A stretch of DNA of 32,399 bases from Treponema sp. Its GTDB lineage: Bacteria > Spirochaetota > Spirochaetia > Treponematales > Treponemataceae. Location: assembly GCA_024695475.1 (NCBI GenBank), contig JAILIC010000122.1, positions 1-32,399 of the forward strand, written 5' to 3'. A program made the translations under genes and the position numbers. Below, piece after piece: positions 7,561 to 15,657 of this stretch. Numbering within the stretch: position 1 is the stretch's first letter; each line of letters opens with the position of its first letter. The notes below the pieces were generated by a model, which did not search any database, had not been told where the DNA came from, and saw only the letters and a list, made by a program, of their open reading frames with translations.

Positions 7561-8886
7561 ATGAAACTGATAAAAAAAAAGACAGGCGACCTAGTTTTTT
7601 CATTTTGTATACTCTTATTTTTATGCGCATGTTCCACATCAAAATACGTTGACTCATCAGGTGTTGTTTTTACTAATGGATTTTATACGACACGTACGTC
7701 TCAGGGAATCCCGATAATTATCAAGCAGTCTGTTCATGATGTGACAAATGCTACTATTGCCTTGGTGTTTTTTCATAACGTACAGGATATGAGCAAAAAA
7801 GACGTTATGTTGGAAAGAGAGTGTTTCCGCTCTATTGAAAAATCCTTGCGTACCAAGGTGCAACCCACTCGTTTGTATTGTAAGTTTAATTATGATTATT
7901 CTGTTTGCTTGCTTACTGCACCAGTAGAAAATACCTATGACACCCTTTTTGATACAGCTTCCTGTTTTTTACAACCTGATTTTTCAGTCAGAGATGAAAG
8001 ACCTGAAAAGATGAATGATTCCTCGTTACCGCATCTGCCACCTCCTGAGCTGGCGGCTCTGAATGTGGTATTACAAGAAGTGTATCAGTCTCATCCCTAT
8101 AGCGTGTTACAAAACGAGGAGGGTAAGGAGCTGGCTCCTGATTTTGTTGGCGATGAGCTTTATGCATATTATATGCAGTCTCTGTTGCATGCTCAGAATA
8201 TGGCATTTGTGTTATGTGGAGATTTTACTGGAGTGCAGGCTGCACGACTTGTTATGGAAATAGAGCGTATGTGTAAAACGGTCCTTTTGGAGCATGACTC
8301 GATGCAATCATGGCAGGATAAGCCGACTATAACGCCTCCTGCAATTATACCGGGAGATACAATTATAGTACCTGGTGCTAATAAGCCACGTTATGTATAT
8401 GCAACGTTTACGGTACCACAATATGATGATGAGGACTATATTCCTTTTGCCTTTGCTACGATGTATCTCAATGATATGTTACAGGTGACGCTGGTAGAAC
8501 GAAATATGACTGCTCAAAGTGCTGGGATTGGGCTTATTGGTGGTACTGGTGTGACGGGAATACTTTCTGTCAATAATTGTACCGAAAAGCGGCTCGATGA
8601 CTGCAAAGAACAGATTGAAGCCTGTATTCGCGATTTTCCGTCTGAATCAGAAATTGATGAACTACTTGTAGAATATAAGCGAGATTATATTCGAAAACTT
8701 GTCCGTAGTACTGAAAAAACTGATAGTGAGTGTCTGAAAATTATTGAAAGTGCGTGTTATTTAAAATCGGAACAGGCATATACGGCAAGAATAGAAAAAG
8801 TGTCTCAAATAACTGCTGCACAAATAAAAAAAGCTGCAATAACCTATTTGACATCTGAAAAAATGCACTGGTACATGGTAGAGTAA
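7561..8886 (+). CDS. M16 (insulinase)-like lipoprotein lacking the zinc-binding motif
   Basis: The N-terminus is a lipoprotein signal: basic MKLIKKK, a hydrophobic stretch, then LCAC with the likely acylated Cys at position 24. The mature protein would be anchored in a membrane on the periplasmic side. The body resembles M16 metalloprotease domains: a stretch around SHPYSVLQNEEG, an LHAQNMAFVLCGDF segment, and a second domain with aromatic-rich strands and LVERNMTAQSAGIG. The HxxEH zinc motif of active M16 peptidases is absent; the corresponding area reads VFFHNVQDMSKKD. It is therefore probably an inactive, structural or binding homologue. At 441 residues it is the size of one M16 repeat pair. 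The ribosome binding site is weak. It lies just upstream of gltX, without an obvious functional link. Confidence 0.65.
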   Translation: MKLIKKKTGDLVFSFCILLFLCACSTSKYVDSSGVVFTNGFYTTRTSQGIPIIIKQSVHDVTNATIALVFFHNVQDMSKKDVMLERECFRSIEKSLRTKVQPTRLYCKFNYDYSVCLLTAPVENTYDTLFDTASCFLQPDFSVRDERPEKMNDSSLPHLPPPELAALNVVLQEVYQSHPYSVLQNEEGKELAPDFVGDELYAYYMQSLLHAQNMAFVLCGDFTGVQAARLVMEIERMCKTVLLEHDSMQSWQDKPTITPPAIIPGDTIIVPGANKPRYVYATFTVPQYDDEDYIPFAFATMYLNDMLQVTLVERNMTAQSAGIGLIGGTGVTGILSVNNCTEKRLDDCKEQIEACIRDFPSESEIDELLVEYKRDYIRKLVRSTEKTDSECLKIIESACYLKSEQAYTARIEKVSQITAAQIKKAAITYLTSEKMHWYMVE

Positions 8887-8888
8887 TT

Positions 8889-8897
8889 TGCTATAAT
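8889..8897 (+). promoter_or_regulatory. Extended -10 promoter of gltX, implying near-leaderless mRNA
   Basis: TGCTATAAT (8889-8897) is a perfect extended -10. The expected start of transcription is about 8904, two bases before the gltX ATG, and no Shine-Dalgarno sequence is present. The -35 region (CTGGTA, 8868-8873) is poor, which extended -10 promoters tolerate. Confidence 0.6.
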
Positions 8898-8905
8898 ATA
8901 TCACT

Positions 8906-10489
8906 ATGGAAAAGGAAAATACTGAAGTTAGAGTTCGATATGCACCATCTCCAACAGGAATGCAGCATATTGGCGGTGTAAGAACCGCACTTTTTAATTA
9001 TCTTTTTGCCCATTCAAAGGGTGGTAAATTTATTCTGCGTCTGGAAGATACAGACCGAACCCGTTATGACGAAAAATTTGTAAAGAATCTGTATGATACA
9101 ATGGCTTGGCTTGGTCTTGACTGGGACGAAGGTGGCGATAAGGGCGGTCCTTATGGTCCATATGTACAGAGCGAGCGTTTTGATTTGTATAAAAAGTATG
9201 CACAGGAACTAGTAGAAAAAGGCGAGGCTTATTACTGTTTCTGTGATTCAGAGCGTCTGGAGCGTATCCGTAAAATTCAGCAGGAAAACAACATGCCACC
9301 AGGATACGATCGTCACTGTCGTGTGCTGACTCCTGAAGAAGTAAAAGAAAATCTTGATGCTGGTAAGCCATACGTTATTCGTCTTAAGGTGCCTCTCGAA
9401 GGTGAGACACAGTTTAAGGATCATTTGTTAGGAAATATTACGTGGAAAAACGAAGATATTTCTCCTGATCCTATCTTGCTTAAGAGTGATGGCTTTCCAA
9501 CCTATCATTTGGCAAATATCGTCGATGATCACATGATGCATATCAGTCATGTTATGCGTGCACAGGAGTGGATTCCTTCTACTCCATTACATGTGCAGAT
9601 GTATCGCTCTTTTGGTTGGGAGCATCCTGAATTCTGCCATTTGCCGATGGTTAATGGTTCCGACGGTAAAAAATTGTCAAAACGTCACGGTGCAACCAGT
9701 GTTAATGAATTCCGTGCACGTGGCTATCTGCCGCAGGCGATTGTCAACTATGTAGCATTGCTTGGCTGTTCTTTTGAGGATGGCAAAGATATGTATACCC
9801 TTGATGAATTGTGCAAGGGGTTTAAGATTGAACATCTTAACAAATCTCCTGCAGTTTTTGATTACAAAAAACTGGAGTGGTACAATGGTCAGTATATACG
9901 TATGCTTTCTGACGAGGAGTTGTATCAGTGGACATTGCCGTTTATTACCAAAACGGGTGATGCAGCACTTGAAATTAATGTTACACCAGAATCTCCTGCA
10001 CCTCATGTAGGACCTGAATATTCAGGTATTGCTCTGGGGGACGATGGTGAGCCGTATTGTGTTGATACATCTATGAATATGAGCAGTGCTGATGTAAAAG
10101 CGGCGTTGATGCAGTTGATGCCTTTGATAAAGGAACGCTTGCATTATTTGACTGATGCTGCCGAAATGGTACACTTCTTGTTTACAGAACCTGCAGTTCC
10201 TCCTGTAGAGCAGATTATACCAAAGCGTCTTGATGCTGCAAAAACAAAAGAAGTACTGGAAAAAGCAAAAGAGTTTATTAAAGCTTTGCCTGGGCTTGAT
10301 CACGAAGCTGCTGAAAATCTTGCTCGTACTGCTGCAGAAGAAATGGGAATTAAGATGGGTGACTTTATGATGCCGATTCGTATGGCTGTTACTGGTAGTC
10401 GTGTTAGTCCGCCACTTATTGGTTCTATCTTGATCTTGGGTGTTGAGCGTTCTATTGCTCGTATCGAAAGAACATTAAAGGCATTCTAA
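8906..10489 (+). CDS. gltX: Glutamyl-tRNA synthetase
   Basis: This cytoplasmic enzyme charges tRNA-Glu (and, in bacteria that use the transamidation route, tRNA-Gln) with glutamate. It is 527 residues long. The class I signature HIGG is at residues 21-24 within SPTGMQHIGG, and the KMSKS loop is KLSKR at 256-260 (DGKKLSKRHG). RLEDTDRTR and the catalytic fold continue as expected. The protein is somewhat longer than many bacterial GluRS; the C-terminal anticodon-binding region contains an apparent insertion around residues 355-395 (VTPESPAPHVGPEYSG and following). No Shine-Dalgarno sequence precedes the ATG, and the -10 box is close enough that the mRNA may be leaderless. A strong terminator follows. 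Confidence 0.97.
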   Translation: MEKENTEVRVRYAPSPTGMQHIGGVRTALFNYLFAHSKGGKFILRLEDTDRTRYDEKFVKNLYDTMAWLGLDWDEGGDKGGPYGPYVQSERFDLYKKYAQELVEKGEAYYCFCDSERLERIRKIQQENNMPPGYDRHCRVLTPEEVKENLDAGKPYVIRLKVPLEGETQFKDHLLGNITWKNEDISPDPILLKSDGFPTYHLANIVDDHMMHISHVMRAQEWIPSTPLHVQMYRSFGWEHPEFCHLPMVNGSDGKKLSKRHGATSVNEFRARGYLPQAIVNYVALLGCSFEDGKDMYTLDELCKGFKIEHLNKSPAVFDYKKLEWYNGQYIRMLSDEELYQWTLPFITKTGDAALEINVTPESPAPHVGPEYSGIALGDDGEPYCVDTSMNMSSADVKAALMQLMPLIKERLHYLTDAAEMVHFLFTEPAVPPVEQIIPKRLDAAKTKEVLEKAKEFIKALPGLDHEAAENLARTAAEEMGIKMGDFMMPIRMAVTGSRVSPPLIGSILILGVERSIARIERTLKAF

Positions 10490-10545
10490 GAATAACAGAG
10501 TTAAGGTTGTAAACGTCAGTGTACCTTGACTCGGCGTGTTGTTAT

Positions 10546-10583
10546 AAGCGGTTGCTTCTTGTATCAGAAGCAACCGCTTTTTT
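10546..10583 (+). terminator. Rho-independent terminator after gltX
   Basis: AAGCGGTTGCTTCT (10546-10559) and AGAAGCAACCGCTT (10566-10579) form a perfect 14-bp stem with a 6-base loop, followed by a T-run (10578-10583). It separates gltX from the convergent minus-strand gene and may help terminate that gene too, although the T-run on that side is poor. Confidence 0.92.
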
Positions 10584-10592
10584 ATATGAGTA

Positions 10593-11423
10593 CTAGTCTA
10601 GCAGGTTTTTAAAGTAGGAAAGACTATTGGGTAAATCTTGAACGCCCTCAAATACGAGTAATGCCTGAGGTACTTCTCTACGTATTTCGGGAATCATTTT
10701 ATCCCACCCCATAATACCCTTTCCAAGCGGTACTTCTACGAGTTCATTTCCTTGATGAACAAAGTCCTTAATGTGGAAGATGACAATTTTATCAGCAAAT
10801 AACTCAAAGCATTGATGTAAAATATCATATCGTTGTTCATAATTTCCTATGTATAAATAATTGAAAATATCAACAGTGGTACGTACAAATCCGTTATCAA
10901 GGGCTTTTAGCAATCTATTCATTTGTTTTGGCGAATAGATACAATGGTGCCAGGCACCTTCGGGTGTGAGATAGCTGCCTGATTCTTTTGCGGTATCTGC
11001 TAGTGGGGAAAATACAGAGAGTACTTCGTTAAATCCCTCTTCTGTTTGATTTTTGGGATTGTAGGTCCAAGGTTCATCATTATAACTTCCTGTTTCGCTT
11101 GCGACATATTTTGCCCCGAATAATGATGCCTTTCGAAGATGATCGGCAAATTTTGCTTGACCAGCTGCGACTTTTGATTTGTCTGAGTGGACTGGATTAA
11201 AATAAGCTCCAAGAATCGGTATTTCGACGTGGTTATCATTAAAGCCCTTTCTAATATCCTGTATAACTTCCTGAGATAGTGTTTCAGGGGATCCGTTTTG
11301 TCCTTTTATAGCTTTTGCAATGGCAAGCTGTACTCCATAAAAACCAAGTGCATGTATTTTACTGCCTAAATCGGCAGCTGTCGTATTAGTACCAATATCA
11401 TGTGGTCTGATGCATAATTTCAT
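10593..11423 (-). CDS. Sugar-phosphate isomerase/epimerase-like TIM barrel protein
   Basis: The 276-residue product fits the xylose-isomerase-like TIM barrel family (AP endonuclease 2-type fold), whose members isomerise or epimerise sugars or act as related lyases. Candidate metal ligands appear in the expected strand order: the E in TPEGAWHH, the D in TVDIFNY, the H in VIFHIKDF and the E in LLVFEGVQ. No signal peptide is visible, so it is cytoplasmic. The start is supported by GGAGA at 11437-11433. It is divergent from the AraC-type regulator and near the glycan locus, which suggests it handles a monosaccharide released there, but the substrate is unknown. Its promoter appears to be TTTACC-N17-TATAAT. 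Confidence 0.8.
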   Translation of the reverse strand: MKLCIRPHDIGTNTTAADLGSKIHALGFYGVQLAIAKAIKGQNGSPETLSQEVIQDIRKGFNDNHVEIPILGAYFNPVHSDKSKVAAGQAKFADHLRKASLFGAKYVASETGSYNDEPWTYNPKNQTEEGFNEVLSVFSPLADTAKESGSYLTPEGAWHHCIYSPKQMNRLLKALDNGFVRTTVDIFNYLYIGNYEQRYDILHQCFELFADKIVIFHIKDFVHQGNELVEVPLGKGIMGWDKMIPEIRREVPQALLVFEGVQDLPNSLSYFKNLLD

Positions 11424-11452
11424 ATCGTATATTCTCCATCAAAATAAACTGT

Positions 11453-11462
11453 TTGCACTTTT
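11453..11462 (-). promoter_or_regulatory. Possible third AraC-regulator half-site (AAAAGTGCAA)
   Basis: Read on the minus strand this is AAAAGTGCAA, identical to the core of the direct repeat at 12444-12453 upstream of GH105. It lies between the divergent isomerase and regulator genes, about 17-26 bases after the predicted isomerase transcription start. A ten-base AT-rich match can arise by chance. Confidence 0.3.
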
Positions 11463-11485
11463 AGAGGTGCCAGTAAAACTAAGAT

Positions 11486-11514
11486 ATTATAGAATTACAT
11501 TTTATCTCGGTAAA
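11486..11514 (-). promoter_or_regulatory. Sigma-70 promoter of the isomerase-like gene
   Basis: On the minus strand TTTACC (11514-11509) is followed after 17 bases by a perfect TATAAT (11491-11486). Transcription should begin near 11479, leaving a leader of about 56 bases with a normal ribosome binding site. Confidence 0.6.
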
Positions 11515-11535
11515 GTACCATAAAAAACAAAAAAA

Positions 11536-11544
11536 TGATAAGAT
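11536..11544 (+). promoter_or_regulatory. Extended -10 of the AraC-family regulator gene
   Basis: TGATAAGAT (11536-11544) fits an extended -10 (TGn plus TAAGAT, four of six). The predicted start of transcription, 11551, is the A of the ATG, and no Shine-Dalgarno sequence is visible. The -35 is poor. Confidence 0.45.
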
Positions 11545-11550
11545 GAAGCT

Positions 11551-12432
11551 ATGATAGATTCTCCATCCTTGTTATATGAGCAGGCATATGCAATTCATAT
11601 TAATAAGCCATCCGATGATTTGTTTTATTATTTTGATTATGACGAGCGACATTATAGCATAAATATGGAGTTTCAACATTTCCATACGTTTTATGAAATT
11701 TTTATGCTGCTTGATACAGAGGCGTCTCATATTATTGACGGTACCTATTATCCCCTGCAAAAGTATGATATGGTTTTTTTACGGCCTGCTTTATTGCATA
11801 AGAGCGAGTATCCGCACGGTAAGCCACGAAAACGTTTGGTTATTGATTTTGCAGTCCCCGCAGCAAATCCTCTCTTAAAACATTCAATGGAACGCATATT
11901 TGGATTGTTTTCTGCACCGACACCAATTTACCGTTTTTCTGCAGACAAGCAACAACTCTTGTTTGATATTCTTAATGATATTTTTAATCAGGGAAAGCGT
12001 CTTGACCCCGTTAGAGATTTTTCGATACATACCAAGTTTATGGAATTTTTATACACGGTGTATGAGCAGAGCCGCTTTAATATCTATGAACCGGGACGAT
12101 TGCCTGATACTCCTGCATTTCGTATGTATACTATTACTGCTTGGATTCACCGGCATTATGCACAGGAGATGACGCTTGAAACATTGGCTGACAGGTTTAA
12201 CATCAGTAGTTGTTATTTGTCACATCAATTTAGAAAAGTAACTGGCTTTTCTGTTATAAATTACATTCAGATGACCCGTATAAAGAATGTGCAACAGTTG
12301 CTGTTATACTCTGATAAAAAAATAACAACCATAGCTGAAGAATGTGGGTTTAGTAGTTTTTCTCAGTTTAATCGAACCTTTAATACCTTCTGTCATATGT
12401 CGCCATCAAAGTACCGAAGTAGTGCAAAATAA
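11551..12432 (+). CDS. AraC-family transcriptional regulator
   Basis: This 293-residue DNA-binding protein has an N-terminal cupin-like ligand domain (about residues 20-150; EFQHFHTFYEIFML, then GTYYPLQKYDMVFLRP). The C-terminal double helix-turn-helix covers about 190-293 (LETLADRFNISSCYLSHQFRK, then the signature IAEECGFSSFSQFNRTFN...SPSKYR). It stands immediately upstream of, and in the same direction as, the glycan-uptake operon and divergent from the isomerase gene, so it is probably the local activator responding to an intracellular sugar. The 85-base gap after it contains a pair of direct repeats that are good candidates for its binding sites. No ribosome binding site precedes the ATG; transcription may start at the ATG itself. 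Confidence 0.92.
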   Translation: MIDSPSLLYEQAYAIHINKPSDDLFYYFDYDERHYSINMEFQHFHTFYEIFMLLDTEASHIIDGTYYPLQKYDMVFLRPALLHKSEYPHGKPRKRLVIDFAVPAANPLLKHSMERIFGLFSAPTPIYRFSADKQQLLFDILNDIFNQGKRLDPVRDFSIHTKFMEFLYTVYEQSRFNIYEPGRLPDTPAFRMYTITAWIHRHYAQEMTLETLADRFNISSCYLSHQFRKVTGFSVINYIQMTRIKNVQQLLLYSDKKITTIAEECGFSSFSQFNRTFNTFCHMSPSKYRSSAK

Positions 12433-12440
12433 ATAAAAAA

Positions 12441-12491
12441 GCAAAAAGTGCAATGTTTTTTTTAAAAGTTGGCAAAAAATGCGTTGTTTTT
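12441..12491 (+). promoter_or_regulatory. Pair of 20-bp direct repeats, probable AraC-regulator operator
   Basis: GCAAAAAGTGCAATGTTTTT (12441-12460) and GCAAAAAATGCGTTGTTTTT (12472-12491) match at 17 of 20 positions and start 31 bp apart, about three helical turns, so both would face the same side of the DNA. The downstream copy covers the -35 region of the GH105 promoter, the placement used by AraC-type activators. A partial inverted copy (TTTTTTGC, 12495-12502) lies just beyond. Confidence 0.6.
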
Positions 12492-12511
12492 ATGTTTTTT
12501 GCATTTATGAT
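12484..12511 (+). promoter_or_regulatory. Predicted promoter of the glycan operon
   Basis: TTGTTT (12484-12489) is a weak -35, and TATGAT (12506-12511) is a five-of-six -10, with 16-base spacing. The expected start is 12518, the A of the GH105 ATG. A weak -35 overlapped by a regulator site is typical of activator-dependent promoters. Confidence 0.5.
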
Positions 12512-12517
12512 TATACT

Positions 12518-13621
12518 ATGCAGAAAAACGAAAATGATGTAATTCAACATAAATTTTCTTTATTGGCAGAAAGTTTTCAAAAGGTACTGTATGAAGATGA
12601 TGTAACCTTTCTTGAAAATATGCGCAAGAAGAATGTTCCTGAAGCTGAAATAAAAAAATATCAGTTTTGGGAGTGGACACAGGGCGTAGGATTGTATGGA
12701 TTTTGGAAGTATTTTGAGTACACTCATAATACAACATATCTTGATATTCTTAAGGCCTATTATGATCGTCAGTTACAAATTGGCTTACCGGGTAAAAATG
12801 TAAATACTGTTGCTCCGTTGCTGCCACTTTCTTTTTTGGCAGAATATACTGGTAATGAGCAGTATATGGCAGTATGCAAAGAATGGGCTCAGTGGATTAT
12901 CGAATCTTTTCCTCGTACAAAAGAGGGTGGCTTTCAGCATATCACTTCTGACTGTATTAATGATCAGGAAATCTGGGATGATACTCTTTTTATGACTGTG
13001 CTGTTTCTTGCCAATATGTCACGAATCCTTAAAAACGAAACATATAAGCAAGAAGCAATCTATCAGTTTATGGTTCATGCAAAGTATCTTGCAGATAGAA
13101 CGACTGGATTATGGTATCACGGCTGGACATTCAAAGAAAATAATAATTTTGCAGGAGCTTTTTGGGGACGTGGTAATTGTTGGATTACCGCTGCAATTCC
13201 TGAGTTCTTGTCTATAGTTGATTGCCCAGAAGCAACAAGAATGTATCTTATGCAGTTGTTGCAACGACAGGTTGAGTCATTGGCTCGGTATCAGGATGAG
13301 GGGGGCATGTGGCATACACTTATTGATGATAAAACTTCATATGTAGAGACGTCAGCCACCTGCGGTTTTGCCTATGGTATTGTCAAAGCTGCCGCAATGA
13401 AACTTATTGATCATTCGTATGTTTCTTGCGCACAAAAGGCTCTTGATGCTGTATTGGCAAATATTGATGAGTCAGGTGTTGTAAGTCAGGTTTCTTATGG
13501 AACTCCTATGGGACGACTTACAAAAGATTTTTATAAAGAAATTCCTATCAAAGCCATGCCTTATGGACAGGCTTTAGCAATGTTATTTTTACTCGAAGTA
13601 ATTAAAGGAGGTCTTGTATGA
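12518..13621 (+). CDS. GH105-type unsaturated uronyl hydrolase (YteR/RhiN-like)
   Basis: GH105 enzymes remove the 4,5-unsaturated uronic acid left at the non-reducing end of oligosaccharides by polysaccharide lyases; known members act on rhamnogalacturonan and other acidic oligosaccharides. This 367-residue protein has the (alpha/alpha)6-barrel motifs of the family: WDDTLFMTVLFLA (W153-D154-D155, containing the likely catalytic Asp), WYHGW (199-203) and FWGRGNCW (about 216-223). No signal peptide is seen, so it works in the cytoplasm on imported substrate. I prefer the ATG at 12518: an in-frame ATG at 12479 would lie inside the operator and promoter, adding 13 unlikely residues. It is the first gene of the operon and overlaps the next gene by four bases (ATGA). 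Confidence 0.88.
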   Translation: MQKNENDVIQHKFSLLAESFQKVLYEDDVTFLENMRKKNVPEAEIKKYQFWEWTQGVGLYGFWKYFEYTHNTTYLDILKAYYDRQLQIGLPGKNVNTVAPLLPLSFLAEYTGNEQYMAVCKEWAQWIIESFPRTKEGGFQHITSDCINDQEIWDDTLFMTVLFLANMSRILKNETYKQEAIYQFMVHAKYLADRTTGLWYHGWTFKENNNFAGAFWGRGNCWITAAIPEFLSIVDCPEATRMYLMQLLQRQVESLARYQDEGGMWHTLIDDKTSYVETSATCGFAYGIVKAAAMKLIDHSYVSCAQKALDAVLANIDESGVVSQVSYGTPMGRLTKDFYKEIPIKAMPYGQALAMLFLLEVIKGGLV

Positions 13622-15522
13622 AAAGAGTGAGTATGAAGCAGGTTGTCGTTGCTTCTCTTATGTCTGTTCTGGTAGCTGGTTTTGCATTTGCAGCAGAAGC
13701 TCCAGAACTAGCCGCTTTAGTAAAGGCAGGAAAACTGCCTCCATTGGAAAAGCGTATTCCTGGTCCAAGTGATGTTTTTGTTTCAAAAGCAGATTCTGTC
13801 GGTACTTATGGAGATGCATTGCGCTTTACTTCGTTTGGTGGTAATTCACGTTGGACTGTCGGTAAGCTTACAGAAGAACCATTGTTCCGTTATAGACTTG
13901 ATGGAACTGTAGAACCAAACGTAGCAAAAGGATTTGACAGAAATAAAGATTCAACAGTTTATACCATTTACCTTCGTAAAGGTATGCGTTGGTCTGATGG
14001 TGAGCCTTTTACCGCTGATGACGTTGTATTCTACTACAATGACATGTGTGTTCCAAAGACTTTTGGTAAGTCTTTGTATGATTGTTTCTATTCAACAAAC
14101 CCAACTACTGGTAAGAAGACACCTTGTAAAGTTGAGAAGGTTGATGATTATACAGTAAAAGTAACATTTGCTGATACAAATACTACTTTCCTTGAAGCTT
14201 TGACAAATGACAGCAAGTGGTTCTTTGCTCCAAAACATTATTATAAAAAATTGCTTCCTGCTTACATTGGTGAAGAAGCTGCAAAAGCAAAAGCAAAGCA
14301 AATGGGCTATTCTGACGTTAAGGCAATGGGTAAACAGACAGGATATTACTACTGGACTGTTTTGGGTAGACCAACACTCCGTGCATGGGTTGCTAAAAAC
14401 GATATCGAAGACAATCTGTATGTCCTTGAACGTAATCCATATTATTGGAAGGTCGATACCAAGGGTAATCAGCTTCCATATATGAACTCATTAAAATGGG
14501 TAAAAGTATCAGATCAGGAACAGGTAAAACTTAAGGTTCTTGCTGGTGATGTTGATTTCTGTAAGATGCCACTTGCTGATTACACTGTTTTGAAGCAGGG
14601 TAGTAAGAAAGCTGGTATTGAAATGTACACATGGAGCCAGACAAGCTGGGCAAGCCGTCCAACTGTAGTTCAGTTAAACCAGACTATTAAGAATCCAAAA
14701 TATCGTGCTGTATTCCAGAATCCTGATTTTAGACAGGCTTTGTCAATTTGTGTTGACCGCAATGAAGTTTCAGAACTGGTAACTGATGGTTTTGGTGAGC
14801 CGGCTCAAGCTTCTGTTCCAGAAGGACTGATGGGATATGATCCTAACTGGACAAGAAAATGGACTGAATATAACGTAAAAAAGGCAAACCAGTTGCTTGA
14901 TAGTGTTGGTTTGAGCAAGAAAGATAAGAATGGATACCGTATGTTTGATGATGGTACTCCTTTTGTTCTTGATATGCAGTTGACTGATATCGAAGATATC
15001 AAGGAATCAGAAAAAACTGCTGAGTTGCTTACAAAGTACTATGGCGCAGTTGGTATTAAGACTACAACTAAGACTTATGGTCGTGATTTGATGACAGAAA
15101 TGTGTAATGCAAATAATCACACTGTATTAGTTGGTCCAATGAACTCAATTAATTCATTTAACCCAATTTTACGTCCTAACGGTATTATCCCTCTTGGAAT
15201 TTATTCTCCTTGGTCAGGTGCTTATGGTGAATACATAGCAACAAAGGGTGCTAGTGGCGTTAAACCTGAAGGTGATGTTGCAAAGCTTATTGATTTGTAC
15301 GGCAAGGCAAAATCTTCAACTACACAGCAGGAAATGGAAAAGAACCTAAAAGAGATTTTCAAGTTGCATGAAAAGAATATCTGGGAAATCGGTTATTGTG
15401 CTGTTTCTCCAGCTTTGATTGTTAAGAATACCAGATTGCAGAATATTGGTAAGACCTTGATTTTCTGTGAAGAATATCGTGACCTTGGTGTCGCACATAT
15501 AGAAAATGCTTATTTAAAATAA
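13618..15522 (+). CDS. ABC transporter solute-binding protein, family 5 (Opp/Dpp type)
   Basis: This is a 634-residue binding protein with a signal peptide (basic start, hydrophobic core, likely cleavage after AFA near residue 25). The family-5 fold is evident from EPNVAKGF, LRKGMRWSDGEPFTADDVVF and LERNPYYWKVDTKGNQLPY. Although the family is named for oligopeptides, members that sit beside glycosidases bind oligosaccharides, as shown for several Thermotoga proteins. The surrounding GH105 and GH38 genes point to an oligosaccharide ligand; that is inference. The start is well supported by AAAGGAGG (13604-13611). A terminator-like stem-loop follows the stop codon, which should raise its level relative to the permeases. 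Confidence 0.93.
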   Translation: MKRVSMKQVVVASLMSVLVAGFAFAAEAPELAALVKAGKLPPLEKRIPGPSDVFVSKADSVGTYGDALRFTSFGGNSRWTVGKLTEEPLFRYRLDGTVEPNVAKGFDRNKDSTVYTIYLRKGMRWSDGEPFTADDVVFYYNDMCVPKTFGKSLYDCFYSTNPTTGKKTPCKVEKVDDYTVKVTFADTNTTFLEALTNDSKWFFAPKHYYKKLLPAYIGEEAAKAKAKQMGYSDVKAMGKQTGYYYWTVLGRPTLRAWVAKNDIEDNLYVLERNPYYWKVDTKGNQLPYMNSLKWVKVSDQEQVKLKVLAGDVDFCKMPLADYTVLKQGSKKAGIEMYTWSQTSWASRPTVVQLNQTIKNPKYRAVFQNPDFRQALSICVDRNEVSELVTDGFGEPAQASVPEGLMGYDPNWTRKWTEYNVKKANQLLDSVGLSKKDKNGYRMFDDGTPFVLDMQLTDIEDIKESEKTAELLTKYYGAVGIKTTTKTYGRDLMTEMCNANNHTVLVGPMNSINSFNPILRPNGIIPLGIYSPWSGAYGEYIATKGASGVKPEGDVAKLIDLYGKAKSSTTQQEMEKNLKEIFKLHEKNIWEIGYCAVSPALIVKNTRLQNIGKTLIFCEEYRDLGVAHIENAYLK

Positions 15523-15552
15523 TAAACAACTAAACTAACCGTTTGTTGTTGT

Positions 15553-15594
15553 ACAGGAGAGTGCATTGTTAAGATGATGCTCTCCTGTATTTTT
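15553..15594 (+). terminator. Intercistronic terminator between binding-protein and permease genes
   Basis: ACAGGAGAG (15553-15561) pairs perfectly with CTCTCCTGT (15580-15588), with a few more pairs possible across a 2-base bulge, followed by A and five T (15590-15594). Partial termination here would give a short abundant mRNA for the binding protein and less of the permease message, a known pattern in ABC operons. Confidence 0.75.
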
Positions 15595-15657
15595 AGTGTT
15601 TGTGGAATTGTGAAATGCCGATTATCTGGACTGTCGGTGTGTTTTAAGGGAGGAATT

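Noticed and set aside
8848-8897. TTGACA at 8848-8853 as the -35 of the gltX promoter
   Set aside because: It is 38 bases from the TATAAT, far outside the working range.
12479-12517. Earlier in-frame ATG for the GH105 gene
   Set aside because: The extra 13 residues (MRCFYVFCIYDYT) would overlap the direct repeats and the predicted promoter and have no ribosome binding site; the protein family begins naturally at 12518.
12433-12517. Terminator of the AraC gene at the T-run 12456-12463
   Set aside because: The T-run follows an AT-only sequence without a GC stem, and it forms part of the direct repeat.
15574-15657. Earlier in-frame ATG for the first permease
   Set aside because: It falls inside the terminator stem, adds an atypical Cys-rich stretch and lacks a Shine-Dalgarno sequence; 15658 has GGGAGG and a typical DppB start.
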